Assembly: GCF_900142715.1 (NCBI RefSeq)
Contig: NZ_FRBX01000004.1
Span: 62,001-126,000 of the forward strand
From: Flavobacterium pectinovorum
Lineage (GTDB): Bacteria; Bacteroidota; Bacteroidia; Flavobacteriales; Flavobacteriaceae
Reading direction: 5' to 3'
Length of the DNA stretch: 64,000 bases
In this document: in pieces, positions 50,308 through 58,521 of the stretch
Layout: each line of letters opens with the position of its first letter
Numbering within the stretch: position 1 is the stretch's first letter
The notes under the pieces: generated by a model
Told to the model about the DNA's origin: nothing
Database searches by the model: none
The model's input: only the letters and a program-made list of their open reading frames with translations
Position numbers and translations under genes: made by a program

Positions 50308-50964
50308 ATGAAAAGATTAAAAAATATCTGTGTTGGTTTTCTGGTGAGTTTCATCGGTTCAATTCCGCTTGGATATTTAAATCTCGCCGGATTAGAGATT
50401 TATTCAAGATCGGGCTTTCATCATTTAGTTTTATTTTTATTCGGAGTTATTTTCGTTGAAACTTTTGTGGTTTATTTTACGTTGCTTTTTGCCAGACAAT
50501 TGGTTAACAGTAAAAAATTAATGAAAATTATTGATTTTTTTGCCGTCGGGTTTATGTTTGTTCTGGCTTACTTATTTTATTCAAATTCCAATCAAACGAC
50601 ACTTGCAAATAATCATATAAATCAATTTTTGATGTATTCACCGTTTGTAATTGGCGTAATTTTAAATTGTTTTAATTTTCTACAACTGCCATTCTGGACG
50701 AGTTGGAATCTATATTTAATTAATGGAAAATATATTGCAACCGAAAAACAGCTAAAATATTATTATATTGCAGGAACTTTAATTGGTGTTTTTTTAGGAA
50801 TGTTGAGTTTGATAGTAACATTGCAAACCATTTTTCAAAAAACCAACCCATTTTCAAAGTATGTAATGCCTGTTTTTATTCCGTTGTTTTTCATTCTATT
50901 GGGGAGTATTCAGGTATTTAAAGTGTATAAAAAATATTTTAAATCATCTGCTTTAGGGATTTAG
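50308..50964 (+). CDS. LysE-like multi-spanning membrane protein
   Basis: 218 residues with six hydrophobic segments. The first helix carries FLVSFIGSIPLGYLNLAGLEI, resembling the LysE-family GPGP-type start, with helices near 40-60, 75-92, 105-125, 145-170 and 185-205. LysE-type proteins export amino acids or small amphipathic compounds. The gene lies 2 bp after the ATP-grasp gene and 25 bp before the M28 peptidase gene, so it is likely read with both. The similarity is short and the export role is inferred. Confidence 0.6.
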   Translation: MKRLKNICVGFLVSFIGSIPLGYLNLAGLEIYSRSGFHHLVLFLFGVIFVETFVVYFTLLFARQLVNSKKLMKIIDFFAVGFMFVLAYLFYSNSNQTTLANNHINQFLMYSPFVIGVILNCFNFLQLPFWTSWNLYLINGKYIATEKQLKYYYIAGTLIGVFLGMLSLIVTLQTIFQKTNPFSKYVMPVFIPLFFILLGSIQVFKVYKKYFKSSALGI

Positions 50965-50989
50965 TTTCTAAAGCTAAAACTCTTCATCC

Positions 50990-51961
50990 ATGAAAAAACT
51001 ATACTTTCTTCTTCCATTTGTTTTGTTGGCATGTAAATCGAATACTACAGTAGGCGATAAATCTTCAAAAGAAGCATCCAAACCAATTGAAATAACATAC
51101 AAGGTTCAGGAAACTGAGGTTTCGGATTTTTTAAAATATCTTTCTTCAGATGAATTAGAAGGCCGCGAAACCGGAACCAGAGGAATAGAAAAAGCAGCAG
51201 TATTTTTGGAAGATTTCTTAAAAAAGAATAACGTAAAACCGTATTTTAAAACCTATCGCGATACACTTACCAATTTTAAATTGCCGGCTTTTAATATCGT
51301 TGGGGTTATTGAAGGAACAGATCCCGTACTTAAAAAAGAGTTTGTGGTTTTAAGCGCACACTACGATCATATTGGTTTAGAGAAAAAGAAACAAGATGAT
51401 GTTGTAAATAATGGAGCAAATGATGATGCTTCGGGCGTAACGGCTGTGGCTCAAATGGCAAAATATTTTACAGAAACAAAATCGAATAAGCGAAGTATTT
51501 TGGTTGTGTTTTTTGCCGGAGAAGAAAAAGGACTTTTGGGTTCTAAAAGTTTAGCTCAAAAACTAAAAGCACAGGATTTTAATTTATATGCACAATTGAA
51601 TATCGAAATGATTGGAGTTCCAATGAAACGCGATTATTTGGCATACATAACTGGTTTTGATAAGTCAAACATGGCAGAGAAAATAAACCAATATACAGGG
51701 AAAAATACAATTGGTTTTTTACCAAAAGAAGCAGAGTATAAATTGTTTTACAGATCTGACAATTTCTCTTTTTATGAAGCATTCAAAAAACCATGTCAAT
51801 CGATAAGTACTTTTGATTTTGAAAATTTCGAATTCTATCATCATGTTTCAGATGAATTTAAACTAATGGATATTCCACATATGACCGCTTTTATTCAGGA
51901 ATTTTTACCCGCTGTTACCAAAATGGCAGATACTCCAACAGAGGAAATTACAATGAAATAA
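50990..51961 (+). CDS. M28 family metallopeptidase, lipoprotein
   Basis: 323 residues with a lipobox LLACKS near residue 15, so membrane-anchored in the envelope. All zinc ligands are visible: LSAHYDHIG (His, ~125), NNGANDDASGV (bridging Asp, ~145), FFAGEEKGLLGS (Glu pair, ~175), LNIEMIG, and the closing HHVSDEF region. M28 aminopeptidases cut N-terminal residues of peptides. The DELEGRETGTRG motif near residue 55 is shared with peptidases of this subgroup. Position after the ATP-grasp/LysE pair may be operonic; it stands 37 bp before an SDR gene. Confidence 0.9.
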   Translation: MKKLYFLLPFVLLACKSNTTVGDKSSKEASKPIEITYKVQETEVSDFLKYLSSDELEGRETGTRGIEKAAVFLEDFLKKNNVKPYFKTYRDTLTNFKLPAFNIVGVIEGTDPVLKKEFVVLSAHYDHIGLEKKKQDDVVNNGANDDASGVTAVAQMAKYFTETKSNKRSILVVFFAGEEKGLLGSKSLAQKLKAQDFNLYAQLNIEMIGVPMKRDYLAYITGFDKSNMAEKINQYTGKNTIGFLPKEAEYKLFYRSDNFSFYEAFKKPCQSISTFDFENFEFYHHVSDEFKLMDIPHMTAFIQEFLPAVTKMADTPTEEITMK

Positions 51962-51998
51962 TAATTACTCTTTTTGTTGGATTGCTTATTTTTGCCAC

Positions 51999-52676
51999 AT
52001 GAAAAATATTATTGTTACCGGAACGAGTAGGGGAATTGGTTACGAATTGGCTTTGCAGTTTGCCAATGCAGGTCATCAGGTTTTGGCTATCTCGAGAAAT
52101 ACACCTCAGGCACTTTTACAACATCAAAATATAACTTGTCTTTCAGTTGATTTGGCAAACGAATCGGCTTTGGCTGTTGTTGAAGATTTTCTTTCTTCAA
52201 CATGGAAAAAAGTTGATGCCGTTGTGCATAATGCCGGGGCTTTATTATTAAAACCATTTGCAGAAACAACGCAAGCTGATTTTGAAAGTATTTATAAAGT
52301 GAATGTTTTTGGAGTTGCAAATCTTACGAGGATCTGTTTGCCTTATCTTCAAAGCGGAAGCCACGTTGTAACCATAAGTTCAATTGGCGGCGTTAGGGGA
52401 AGTCTTAAATTTGCCGGATTGGCAGCTTACAGTTCAAGCAAAGGGGCCGTAATTACTTTAACTGAATTATTAGCCGAAGAATACAAAGAAAAAGGAATTT
52501 CGTTTAATGTTCTGGCTTTAGGTTCAGTTCAGACAGAAATGTTAAATGAAGCTTTCCCAGGTTATCAGGCGCCAATTTCTGCTGAAGGAATGGCAACTTA
52601 TATTTATGATTTTACCTTAAACGGAAATAAATATTTTAATGGGAAGGTTTTGGAAGTTTCTTCGACGAATCCTTAA
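51999..52676 (+). CDS. SDR family NAD(P)-dependent oxidoreductase
   Basis: 225 residues, classical short-chain dehydrogenase: TGTSRGIGYELAL (~6-18), VVHNAGALLL (~75), the catalytic serine in VTISSIGGVRG (~125) and YSSSKGAVITL (~145). Shorter than the ~250-residue average because the C-terminal substrate loop is reduced. Substrate unknown. A TATTTTTG box (51987-51994) ends 4 bp before the ATG; if used as a -7 element the transcript would be nearly leaderless. It follows the M28 peptidase and precedes a SprT-like gene. Confidence 0.88.
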   Translation: MKNIIVTGTSRGIGYELALQFANAGHQVLAISRNTPQALLQHQNITCLSVDLANESALAVVEDFLSSTWKKVDAVVHNAGALLLKPFAETTQADFESIYKVNVFGVANLTRICLPYLQSGSHVVTISSIGGVRGSLKFAGLAAYSSSKGAVITLTELLAEEYKEKGISFNVLALGSVQTEMLNEAFPGYQAPISAEGMATYIYDFTLNGNKYFNGKVLEVSSTNP

Positions 52677-52742
52677 ATTATAAATTCCAATTTTGAACGA
52701 ATAAACTTTTAACTTCTTACGAATAACATTTAACTCAAAAAA

Positions 52743-53345
52743 TTGAACGAAACCTTAGCTAAATATTTACCGGAACATGCTGTAAAGCCTGCATTTGAAC
52801 TGATTGTTGCCAATCAGGTTCATTTGAAAATCGTAAATGAGCGACTAACGCGTCATGGCGATTATAGGCGTGGACATACCGGGAAACATGAAATTACAGT
52901 AAATTCGAGTTTAAATAAATATCGGTTTTTAATAACGTTAATTCATGAGATTGCCCATTTAGTTGCTTTTGAAAAGTTTGGGCGAAATATAAAACCGCAC
53001 GGCGACGAATGGAAATTTACTTTTCAAAGATTAATGGTTCCCTTTATTCGTCCAGAGATTTTCCCGGGACAATTATTACCGTTATTAGCGCGTCATTTTA
53101 AGAATCCTACAGCAAGTAGTGATACCGATACCACTTTGTCTCTGGCTTTAAAACAATACGACAAGGAAAACGATAAAAACTATGTTTTTGAGATTCCATA
53201 CGGAAGTGTTTTCAGAATTAAAAACGGAAAAATATTCAAGAAACTTGCCGTGAGAACAAAACGTTTTGAATGCATCGAAATAAGCTCAGGAAGAACCTAT
53301 CTTTTTAATCCAAATGCTGAGGTTGAATTGATCAACATCAAGTAG
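52743..53345 (+). CDS. SprT-like zinc metalloprotease-fold protein, TTG start
   Basis: 200 residues from TTG 52743; the next ATG in frame would remove the conserved start NETLAKYLPEHAV. The motif LITLIHEIAHLVAFEKFG (~70-87) holds the HExxH zinc site and PHGDEWKFTFQRLM (~95) the third ligand region, as in SprT and the Spartan family. Members act on DNA-protein crosslinks in eukaryotes; the bacterial role is not established. The C-terminal half is a beta-rich tail with no recognised zinc ribbon. It is the last gene of this + strand run and faces the mla-like genes across a repeat. Confidence 0.85.
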   Translation: MNETLAKYLPEHAVKPAFELIVANQVHLKIVNERLTRHGDYRRGHTGKHEITVNSSLNKYRFLITLIHEIAHLVAFEKFGRNIKPHGDEWKFTFQRLMVPFIRPEIFPGQLLPLLARHFKNPTASSDTDTTLSLALKQYDKENDKNYVFEIPYGSVFRIKNGKIFKKLAVRTKRFECIEISSGRTYLFNPNAEVELINIK

Positions 53346-53480
53346 AAATTCCAATAAAAAAAAATCCAAATTCCAAACTTGTGGGGAAATTCCAATTATA
53401 AAGGAAAATCCCAAATTCCAACTTGCTTAGTTTTGGAATTTGGGATTTATTTTTTGGAATTTCCTGTATATTGGAATTTG
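53345..53480. repeat. TTCCAAATTCCAA inverted-repeat element, copy 1
   Basis: AAATTCCAAT, CAAATTCCAAAC and CCCAAATTCCAAC on the left pair with TTGGAATTTGGGATTT, TTGGAATTTCC and TTGGAATTTG on the right. A second copy is at 55929-56057. It lies between two convergent genes and could also act as a terminator. Confidence 0.75.
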
Positions 53481-53487
53481 AAAAAGT

Positions 53488-54252
53488 TTACCCTTCTCTC
53501 AAATATGCTTCTCTTACTTTCTTAAACAGGTTCGAAGAGTAAACAAACTTCACAATATCTTTATTGTCTGTTCTAAAGATTTCTTCTTTGGTTCCCTGCC
53601 ACGCTTTTAAACCTTTTTTAAGGAATACGATATTCTCACCAATTTCCATAACCGAGTTCATATCGTGCGTATTAATTACGGTGGTAATATTATATTCTTT
53701 AGTGATTTCCTGAATCAGATTATCAATCAAAGTTGAAGTATTTGGATCTAAACCAGAGTTTGGTTCATCACAAAACAAATATTTCGGATTGTTTACAATA
53801 GCACGGGCAATAGCCACACGTTTTTGCATACCTCCTGAAATTTCTGAAGGTAATTTTCTATGAGCATCAACTAGATTAACTCTTTCCAAAACAAAATCAA
53901 CACGTTCTTTGATTTTTGCTCTATTATCGTTGGTAAACATTTTTAGAGGAAAAGCAACGTTCTCTTCAACAGTCATCGAATCAAATAAGGCACTTCCCTG
54001 AAAAACCATTCCAATTTCAGTTCTTAATTCTCTTTTTTCATCCGGATCTAAATCAGCATAAACTCGTCCGTCAAATTCAATAGTTCCAGAATCAGGTGTA
54101 TGAATTCCTAATAAACTTTTTAATAAAACTGTTTTTCCGGATCCACTTTGTCCAATAATTAAGTTGGTTTTTCCAGTTTCAAAAACTGTCGAAACCCCTT
54201 TTAGAACTTTGCTATCTCCAAATGATTTTTCTAAATTTTTTACTTCTATCAT
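53488..54252 (-). CDS. ABC transporter ATPase, MlaF-like
   Basis: 254 residues. Walker A IGQSGSGKTVLLKSL (~33-47), Q-loop VFQGSALFDSMTV, signature EISGGMQKRVAIARAI (~135-150), Walker B YLFCDEPNSGLDP and H-loop NTHDMNS. The SGGMQKR signature and the FxxGSALFDS Q-loop are typical of MlaF, the ATPase of the MCE-type phospholipid transport system between the membranes. It overlaps the permease gene by 4 bp, so the pair is translationally coupled. No MlaD (MCE) gene lies within the window next to it. Confidence 0.92.
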   Translation of the reverse strand: MIEVKNLEKSFGDSKVLKGVSTVFETGKTNLIIGQSGSGKTVLLKSLLGIHTPDSGTIEFDGRVYADLDPDEKRELRTEIGMVFQGSALFDSMTVEENVAFPLKMFTNDNRAKIKERVDFVLERVNLVDAHRKLPSEISGGMQKRVAIARAIVNNPKYLFCDEPNSGLDPNTSTLIDNLIQEITKEYNITTVINTHDMNSVMEIGENIVFLKKGLKAWQGTKEEIFRTDNKDIVKFVYSSNLFKKVREAYLREG

Positions 54253-54998
54253 GATCCTAGTAACAATTGTGTTAGTATATAATTAAAAAGAATGATACAA
54301 ACCGACGTCCAAACAAATGAAACTGTACTGGCTTTACCAACCTCTAGTGCTCCACCTTTCATATAATAACCATGAAAAGATGGGATTGTTGCCAATAACA
54401 TTGCGAAAATTAGCGTTTTGATAAAGGCATAAACAATATGAAACGGAATAAATTCCATTTGTGCACCATCAATAAAAGCGGCACTTGTTGTAAAACCTCC
54501 GTAAACTCCGGCAAGCCATCCTCCAAAAATTCCCAAAAACATACTGATACCAATAACAAATGGATACAATAGCAAAGCAATAATTTTAGGGAAAACTAAA
54601 TAGTTTAATGAATTTACACCCATTACTTCTAAAGCATCAATTTGTTCTGTAACACGCATTGTACCAATACTTGATGTGATGAACGAACCCATTTTTCCGG
54701 CCATAATAACCGAAATAAAAGTAGGGGCAAACTCTAAAATTACAGATTGACGTGTAGCAAAACCAATTAAATATTTTGGAATTAACGGATTTGTTAAGTT
54801 TAGTGCGGTCTGAATGGCAACAACTCCTCCTACGAAGAAAGAGATAAAACAAACGATACCTAGTGAGTCGATAATCAAATCATCGATTTCTTTGAAAATT
54901 AAATTTCTCATAACAGACCATTTTGTCTGTTTATTAAAAATTTCTTTTAGCATTAAAAAATATCTTCCTATCTGAGATAAGTAACGAATTAGCATCAT
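54249..54998 (-). CDS. ABC transporter permease, MlaE-like
   Basis: 249 residues with five or six membrane segments. Diagnostic block for the MlaE family: IQTALNLTNPLIPKYLIG, then EFAPTFISVIMAGKMGSFITSSIGTM and EQIDALEVMGVNSLNYLVFP. Inner-membrane core of a lipid transport system for outer-membrane asymmetry, with the ATPase encoded immediately downstream. Either of two adjacent ATG codons may start it. The remainder of the pathway (MCE protein, lipoprotein) is not in this neighbourhood. Confidence 0.92.
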   Translation of the reverse strand: MMLIRYLSQIGRYFLMLKEIFNKQTKWSVMRNLIFKEIDDLIIDSLGIVCFISFFVGGVVAIQTALNLTNPLIPKYLIGFATRQSVILEFAPTFISVIMAGKMGSFITSSIGTMRVTEQIDALEVMGVNSLNYLVFPKIIALLLYPFVIGISMFLGIFGGWLAGVYGGFTTSAAFIDGAQMEFIPFHIVYAFIKTLIFAMLLATIPSFHGYYMKGGALEVGKASTVSFVWTSVCIILFNYILTQLLLGS

Positions 54999-55079
54999 AA
55001 GTTTTACAAATATTGGCTAAGGTAAAAATAAGTTATGAGTTTTGGGTTATGAGTTACCGATTTTCGGTTGTTTTTCGAA

Positions 55080-55928
55080 TCAAATTAACTTTTGTTTCAT
55101 TTTCTCAAAACGATATTTTCTTATAAATTTAGCCTGTTCGGGTGTAACTAATAAAGGTGTTTTTGCTTTTTTTGCTTTCCAGAATCCTGTGATATAATCG
55201 AAAAACAAGAATGGTTTTTTCTTCATCATCGCCAGTTTTGCCGAAGCAATTGCGGTAATCCAAAAACCGTATCCCAAGGTGTAAAAAGCTTCACCCTGTT
55301 TATAACGTGCTGTTTTATTGTAATTTGCGCCAGTAGGTTTAAGATGTTTTACATGTAAAGAAGTGTCTGTAACTATTTTCCAGTCATAGTATTTACAAAG
55401 TAATTCGTCTACGGTGTCCCAGCCCATAGCGGGTTTTAAACCTCCAATTTGCTGGAAAGTTTCTTTTCTGTAGGCTTTTAATGCGCCGCGAATATGATCT
55501 TTATCGGTTAGGTTTTCTAAAACCCAGTCACCATTTTTTTCAATGTAACAAAATCCGCCCACCATTCCAATTTTTGGATCAGATTGGAAATGATTGATTA
55601 TGGTTTCGAAATAATTGGAAGGAAAAATTAAATCGCCGTCTATTTTTACAATAATATCATATTCTGAATCCAATGTTTCAAAACCTTTCTGAAAAGCCTG
55701 AATTACTTTACTTCCCGGCATGTGAATCGCATCTGAAGTTTTATTAACCACAGAAATAAACGGATTTTCTTTTGCAAAACCCAACACGATTTCTTCTGTT
55801 TTATCTGTTGAATTGTCGTTTACAACCACAATTTTAGAAGGCAAAACAGTTTGCGAAACCAAAGATTGTAAGGTCAGGCCAATTAAATCCTGTTCGTTGT
55901 GCGCGGGAATAACGATGTAATATTTCAT
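55080..55928 (-). CDS. Glycosyltransferase family 2
   Basis: 282 residues from ATG 55928; a longer frame to 55958 includes codons from the adjacent repeat. GT-A fold: YYIVIPAHNEQDLIGLTLQSL (~3-22), KIVVVNDNSTDKT (~35), the DxD-like metal site IIVKIDGDLIFP (~85), and GGLKPAMGWDTVDELLC (~165) for acceptor binding. It would transfer a sugar from a nucleotide donor; the acceptor is unknown. A tail of ~60 residues includes a weakly hydrophobic stretch. Lies between the MlaE-like gene and a methyltransferase gene on the same strand, suggesting envelope-lipid or glycan work. Confidence 0.88.
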   Translation of the reverse strand: MKYYIVIPAHNEQDLIGLTLQSLVSQTVLPSKIVVVNDNSTDKTEEIVLGFAKENPFISVVNKTSDAIHMPGSKVIQAFQKGFETLDSEYDIIVKIDGDLIFPSNYFETIINHFQSDPKIGMVGGFCYIEKNGDWVLENLTDKDHIRGALKAYRKETFQQIGGLKPAMGWDTVDELLCKYYDWKIVTDTSLHVKHLKPTGANYNKTARYKQGEAFYTLGYGFWITAIASAKLAMMKKKPFLFFDYITGFWKAKKAKTPLLVTPEQAKFIRKYRFEKMKQKLI

Positions 55929-56057
55929 TTTAAATTCCAATTTTTTTTTAAATCCCAAATTCCAATTGCTGAGAATAAATCCAACTTTCTAAAATTCCAA
56001 ATTCCAATCTTACCGATAAGGTTAAAATTGGAATTTGGAATTTATTTTTTGGAATTT
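55929..56057. repeat. TTCCAAATTCCAA inverted-repeat element, copy 2
   Basis: AAATTCCAATTTTTTTTTAA, CCCAAATTCCAATTG and CAAATTCCAATC on the left are mirrored by AAAATTGGAATTTGGAATTT and TTGGAATTTGC on the right. Together with copy 1 it brackets the mlaFE-GT2 genes. Confidence 0.75.
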
Positions 56058-56061
56058 GCCG

Positions 56062-56589
56062 TTAGGCTTTTATTTTCTCGGCAACAACAATATAATATCT
56101 CGGAGTGAAATATCTTAAAAGTGGTCTAAAACCAAACTTTTTTACCGGATGTGTAAATTTTTGGCGATCGGTTATTTTCCAGCCTGTTTTTTCTAAAAGC
56201 CAGTCTAATTGCCAGTCTTCAAATTCATGATAATGTCTGTCCCACATATCTGTTTTTGAACGATATGCCGGAGAAAACCATAAACGTAACGGAATCGAAA
56301 TTAGCAATTTGTCACATTTTACGTTTTGTAAAATAGTGTATGGATTTAATAAATGTTCGAAAATTTCAAATGCCGTAAAAACAGTATATTCTTCTGTTTG
56401 TAGCGCCCTTTGATCGTTATCTAAATCTTCGCCTTTTGTATTTTTTACGGTATAACCATTTTCTTCCATTATTTTAGAGAATGGATTGGGTACGCCAAAA
56501 TCAAAAATGGTTTCTGATGTCTTGACATGTTTTTGTAAAAATTCTAAAGTAAGTTTGAATCTTTTATTGGGAAACGTTTTTTCGTACAT
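56062..56589 (-). CDS. Class I SAM-dependent methyltransferase, small
   Basis: 175 residues. A degenerate SAM-binding start is seen at TIFDFGVPNPFSKIMEENGY (~32-50), without the usual GxGxG. EYTVFTAFEIFEHLLNPYTIL (~87-107) matches the later methyltransferase motif E-x-x-EH-x-x-xP. The C-terminal half carries DMWDRHYHEFEDWQLDWLLEKTG, typical of methyltransferase-12-type proteins. The weak first motif leaves activity uncertain. It is on the same strand and just upstream of the GT2 gene, with the repeat between them. Confidence 0.72.
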   Translation of the reverse strand: MYEKTFPNKRFKLTLEFLQKHVKTSETIFDFGVPNPFSKIMEENGYTVKNTKGEDLDNDQRALQTEEYTVFTAFEIFEHLLNPYTILQNVKCDKLLISIPLRLWFSPAYRSKTDMWDRHYHEFEDWQLDWLLEKTGWKITDRQKFTHPVKKFGFRPLLRYFTPRYYIVVAEKIKA

Positions 56590-56668
56590 TTTTTATTTTT
56601 TATCGGCAAAGGCGCAAATATACAAAGTTATCTTCTTTTTTGTATTTTTTAATTAGGATGAAAATCAA

Positions 56669-56705
56669 AAGTCCGCATTTAAAATATGTTTTCAAATGCG
56701 GACTA
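56669..56705 (-). terminator. Terminator-like hairpin (AGTCCGCATTT/AAATGCGGACT)
   Basis: Perfect 11-bp arms separated by about 14 bases, flanked by AAAA and TATAATTTTA. It lies between the methyltransferase and the KAS III genes and could end the KAS III transcript on the minus strand. Confidence 0.6.
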
Positions 56706-56784
56706 TAATTTTATACTTTATGTGATTTACTAATAGCTTCGTAGAAACGTAATCTTTATAGATAATTAGGTAATGGATTTTTAG

Positions 56785-56889
56785 AGCTCCATCGGAGCGA
56801 TATGTTTTGCACTTGCCAAAATATCGCTCCGATGGAGCTTTTCCCAAAATGAATTATTTGTTCTATAAATGTGACGTCCCACTGGGACT
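56785..56889. repeat. ATATCGCTCCGATGGAGCT palindrome plus GTCCCACTGGGAC unit
   Basis: Perfect 19-bp inverted repeat (56785-56803 / 56821-56839), then TTCTATAAATGTGACGTCCC, closely matched in the other orientation at 63140-63172. Related CGCTCCGCTGGAGC words occur at 63236-63310. Confidence 0.75.
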
Positions 56890-56904
56890 TATTATATAAC
56901 TTAA

Positions 56905-57966
56905 TTAATATCGGTAAACAAAGGCATTAACGTTCATTCCGGCTCCAACGGAAGCAAAAATGACAACATCGCCTTTATTAATTTCGTGATTTTCTAATTT
57001 TCCTTGTATCAAAAGATCATACAAAGTTGGTACGGTTGCTACGCTTGAGTTTCCTAAATCATGAATACTCATTGGCATAATATCTTTAGGTGCAGTTTTG
57101 TCGTACAGTTTATAAAAACGATCGACAATAGCTTCGTCCATTTTTTCATTTGCCTGATGTATCAGGATTTTTTTTACCTCATCGATTCCAATTCCGCTTT
57201 TGTCTAAACAGCTTTTCATTGCGCAAGGAACCTGAATTAATGCAAACTCGTAGATTTTACGACCGTACATTTTAATGTATTTTATATCCGGATCTAAATC
57301 TGGATTATATGATTTTCCGAAGTAAAGGAAATTAGCTTCATCATTAGCATAAGTAGCACTTTCGTAAGATAGTAAACCAGTTTCGTCATCTTCAGAAGCC
57401 TCTAAAATAGAAGCACCGGCACCATCAGAATAAATCATAGAATCACGATCGTGATCGTCTACAACTCTTGATAAAGTTTCAGCTCCAATGACCAAAACTC
57501 TTTTTGCCATTCCGGATTTAATAAATGCATTGGCTTGCAAAACACCTTCGATCCAGCCTGGGCATCCAAAAAGAATGTCATAAGCCACACATTTAGGGTT
57601 TTTTATATCCAGTTTGTTTTTTACACGAGTGGCCAAACTTGGTAAAATATCAGTTTGATGTGTACCTGTTTTTACGTCGCCAAAATTATGGGCAAAAATG
57701 ATGTAATCTAAAGTTTCACGATCTATATTAGCATTTTCAAGTGCTCTTTCAGCAGCAAAAAAAGCTAAATCAGATGAAGTATGATGATCTTCGGCATAAC
57801 GACGGTTTTCGATTCCGGTAATGCCTTTAAATTTTTTAATTACAACTTCATTCGGGTATCCAAAAGGAGTTCCGTCTTCATTTAAAAAAATATGTTTATC
57901 AAAGTCAGTATTCTTAACTTCTTTATTAGGAATGTAACTTCCTATACCAATTATTTTTATTTTCAT
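56905..57966 (-). CDS. 3-oxoacyl-ACP synthase III-like ketosynthase
   Basis: 353 residues, thiolase-fold condensing enzyme. The catalytic triad is visible: cysteine in LFGCPGWIEGVLQ (~121), histidine in ILIHQANEKMDEAI (~258) and asparagine in MSIHDLGNSSVATVPTLYDLL (~290). The glycine-rich end FASVGAGMNVNAFVYRY is typical. KAS III (FabH) starts fatty-acid synthesis from acyl-CoA and malonyl-ACP, but paralogues such as this may serve special lipids or flexirubin-type polyenes. The leading KFKGITGIENRRYAEDHH matches the family's early motif. A palindrome (58012-58031) precedes the gene. Its neighbours on the same strand are methyltransferase and GT2 genes. Confidence 0.9.
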   Translation of the reverse strand: MKIKIIGIGSYIPNKEVKNTDFDKHIFLNEDGTPFGYPNEVVIKKFKGITGIENRRYAEDHHTSSDLAFFAAERALENANIDRETLDYIIFAHNFGDVKTGTHQTDILPSLATRVKNKLDIKNPKCVAYDILFGCPGWIEGVLQANAFIKSGMAKRVLVIGAETLSRVVDDHDRDSMIYSDGAGASILEASEDDETGLLSYESATYANDEANFLYFGKSYNPDLDPDIKYIKMYGRKIYEFALIQVPCAMKSCLDKSGIGIDEVKKILIHQANEKMDEAIVDRFYKLYDKTAPKDIMPMSIHDLGNSSVATVPTLYDLLIQGKLENHEINKGDVVIFASVGAGMNVNAFVYRY

Positions 57967-58278
57967 TATTCCTTAATTATCCGATAAATTTATTGCTAAA
58001 TTATAAATAAATTTATGATAACTATCATAAAAAATACTATGCATGCATATAATTATGAAATAGTAATTTTTTTTATGGATATATTGTTTATTTTCTAATG
58101 ATTTTGTGGTTTTATCGAGATTTCAAACGTTTGCGAATTGTTTGAGAACTTATTTTTATTTCGTAGAATTCTTAAAGTCATTTTGATTTTGTTATAAATG
58201 AAACTGAAGGTTTTAAAAGTGTTAAAATAGAAAGTCCTGTTTTGCTTTGAAGTATTAAAGTGGTTTTGAAAACGAGTC
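57967..58278. other. Gene-free stretch with one small palindrome
   Basis: AT-rich, no coding potential seen on either strand. The only clear structure is TTTATGATA-AC-TATCATAAA at 58012-58031, about 45 bp before the KAS III start, a possible operator. Next to it on the right begins the modular palindromic element. Confidence 0.55.
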
Positions 58279-58395
58279 GCGTGAGGGATAGAAGGAAGCT
58301 ACCGAAGTAGCCCGGATAGCCCGACAGCACCCCGATGAGAGGGCGTATGCACACCAAGTATATTTGCCCTCTCATCGGGATGGAGGCACGCCCAA
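58279..58395 (-). repeat. Modular palindromic element, copy C
   Basis: On the minus strand it reads TTGGGCGTG ... CCCTCACGC. The first variable position holds a perfect 14-bp-arm hairpin (58331-58379, CCCGATGAGAGGGC), then the core GTCGGGCTATCCGGG, then CTACTTCGGTAG as in copy B. It is 3' of gcvP and in its orientation, just past gcvP's terminator. Confidence 0.8.
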
Positions 58396-58458
58396 CTTAT
58401 AATTGTTTAGAAAGTTTCAGGTTCAAATAACTTGAAACCTTAAACCTGAAACAAAAAA

Positions 58459-58492
58459 TAAACCCGAAAGATTTTTAAAATCTGTCGGGTTT
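58459..58492 (-). terminator. Terminator of gcvP
   Basis: AAACCCGAAAGATTTT / AAAATCTGTCGGGTTT hairpin about 30 bp past the gcvP stop, followed on the minus strand by a T-rich run. Confidence 0.75.
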
Positions 58493-58521
58493 GGAATTTA
58501 TAATAAAAGAAAACTTATTTC

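Noticed and set aside
58178..58375. Open frame of 65 codons on the minus strand
   Set aside because: It is created by the modular palindromic element (copy C) and its flank, not by a gene.
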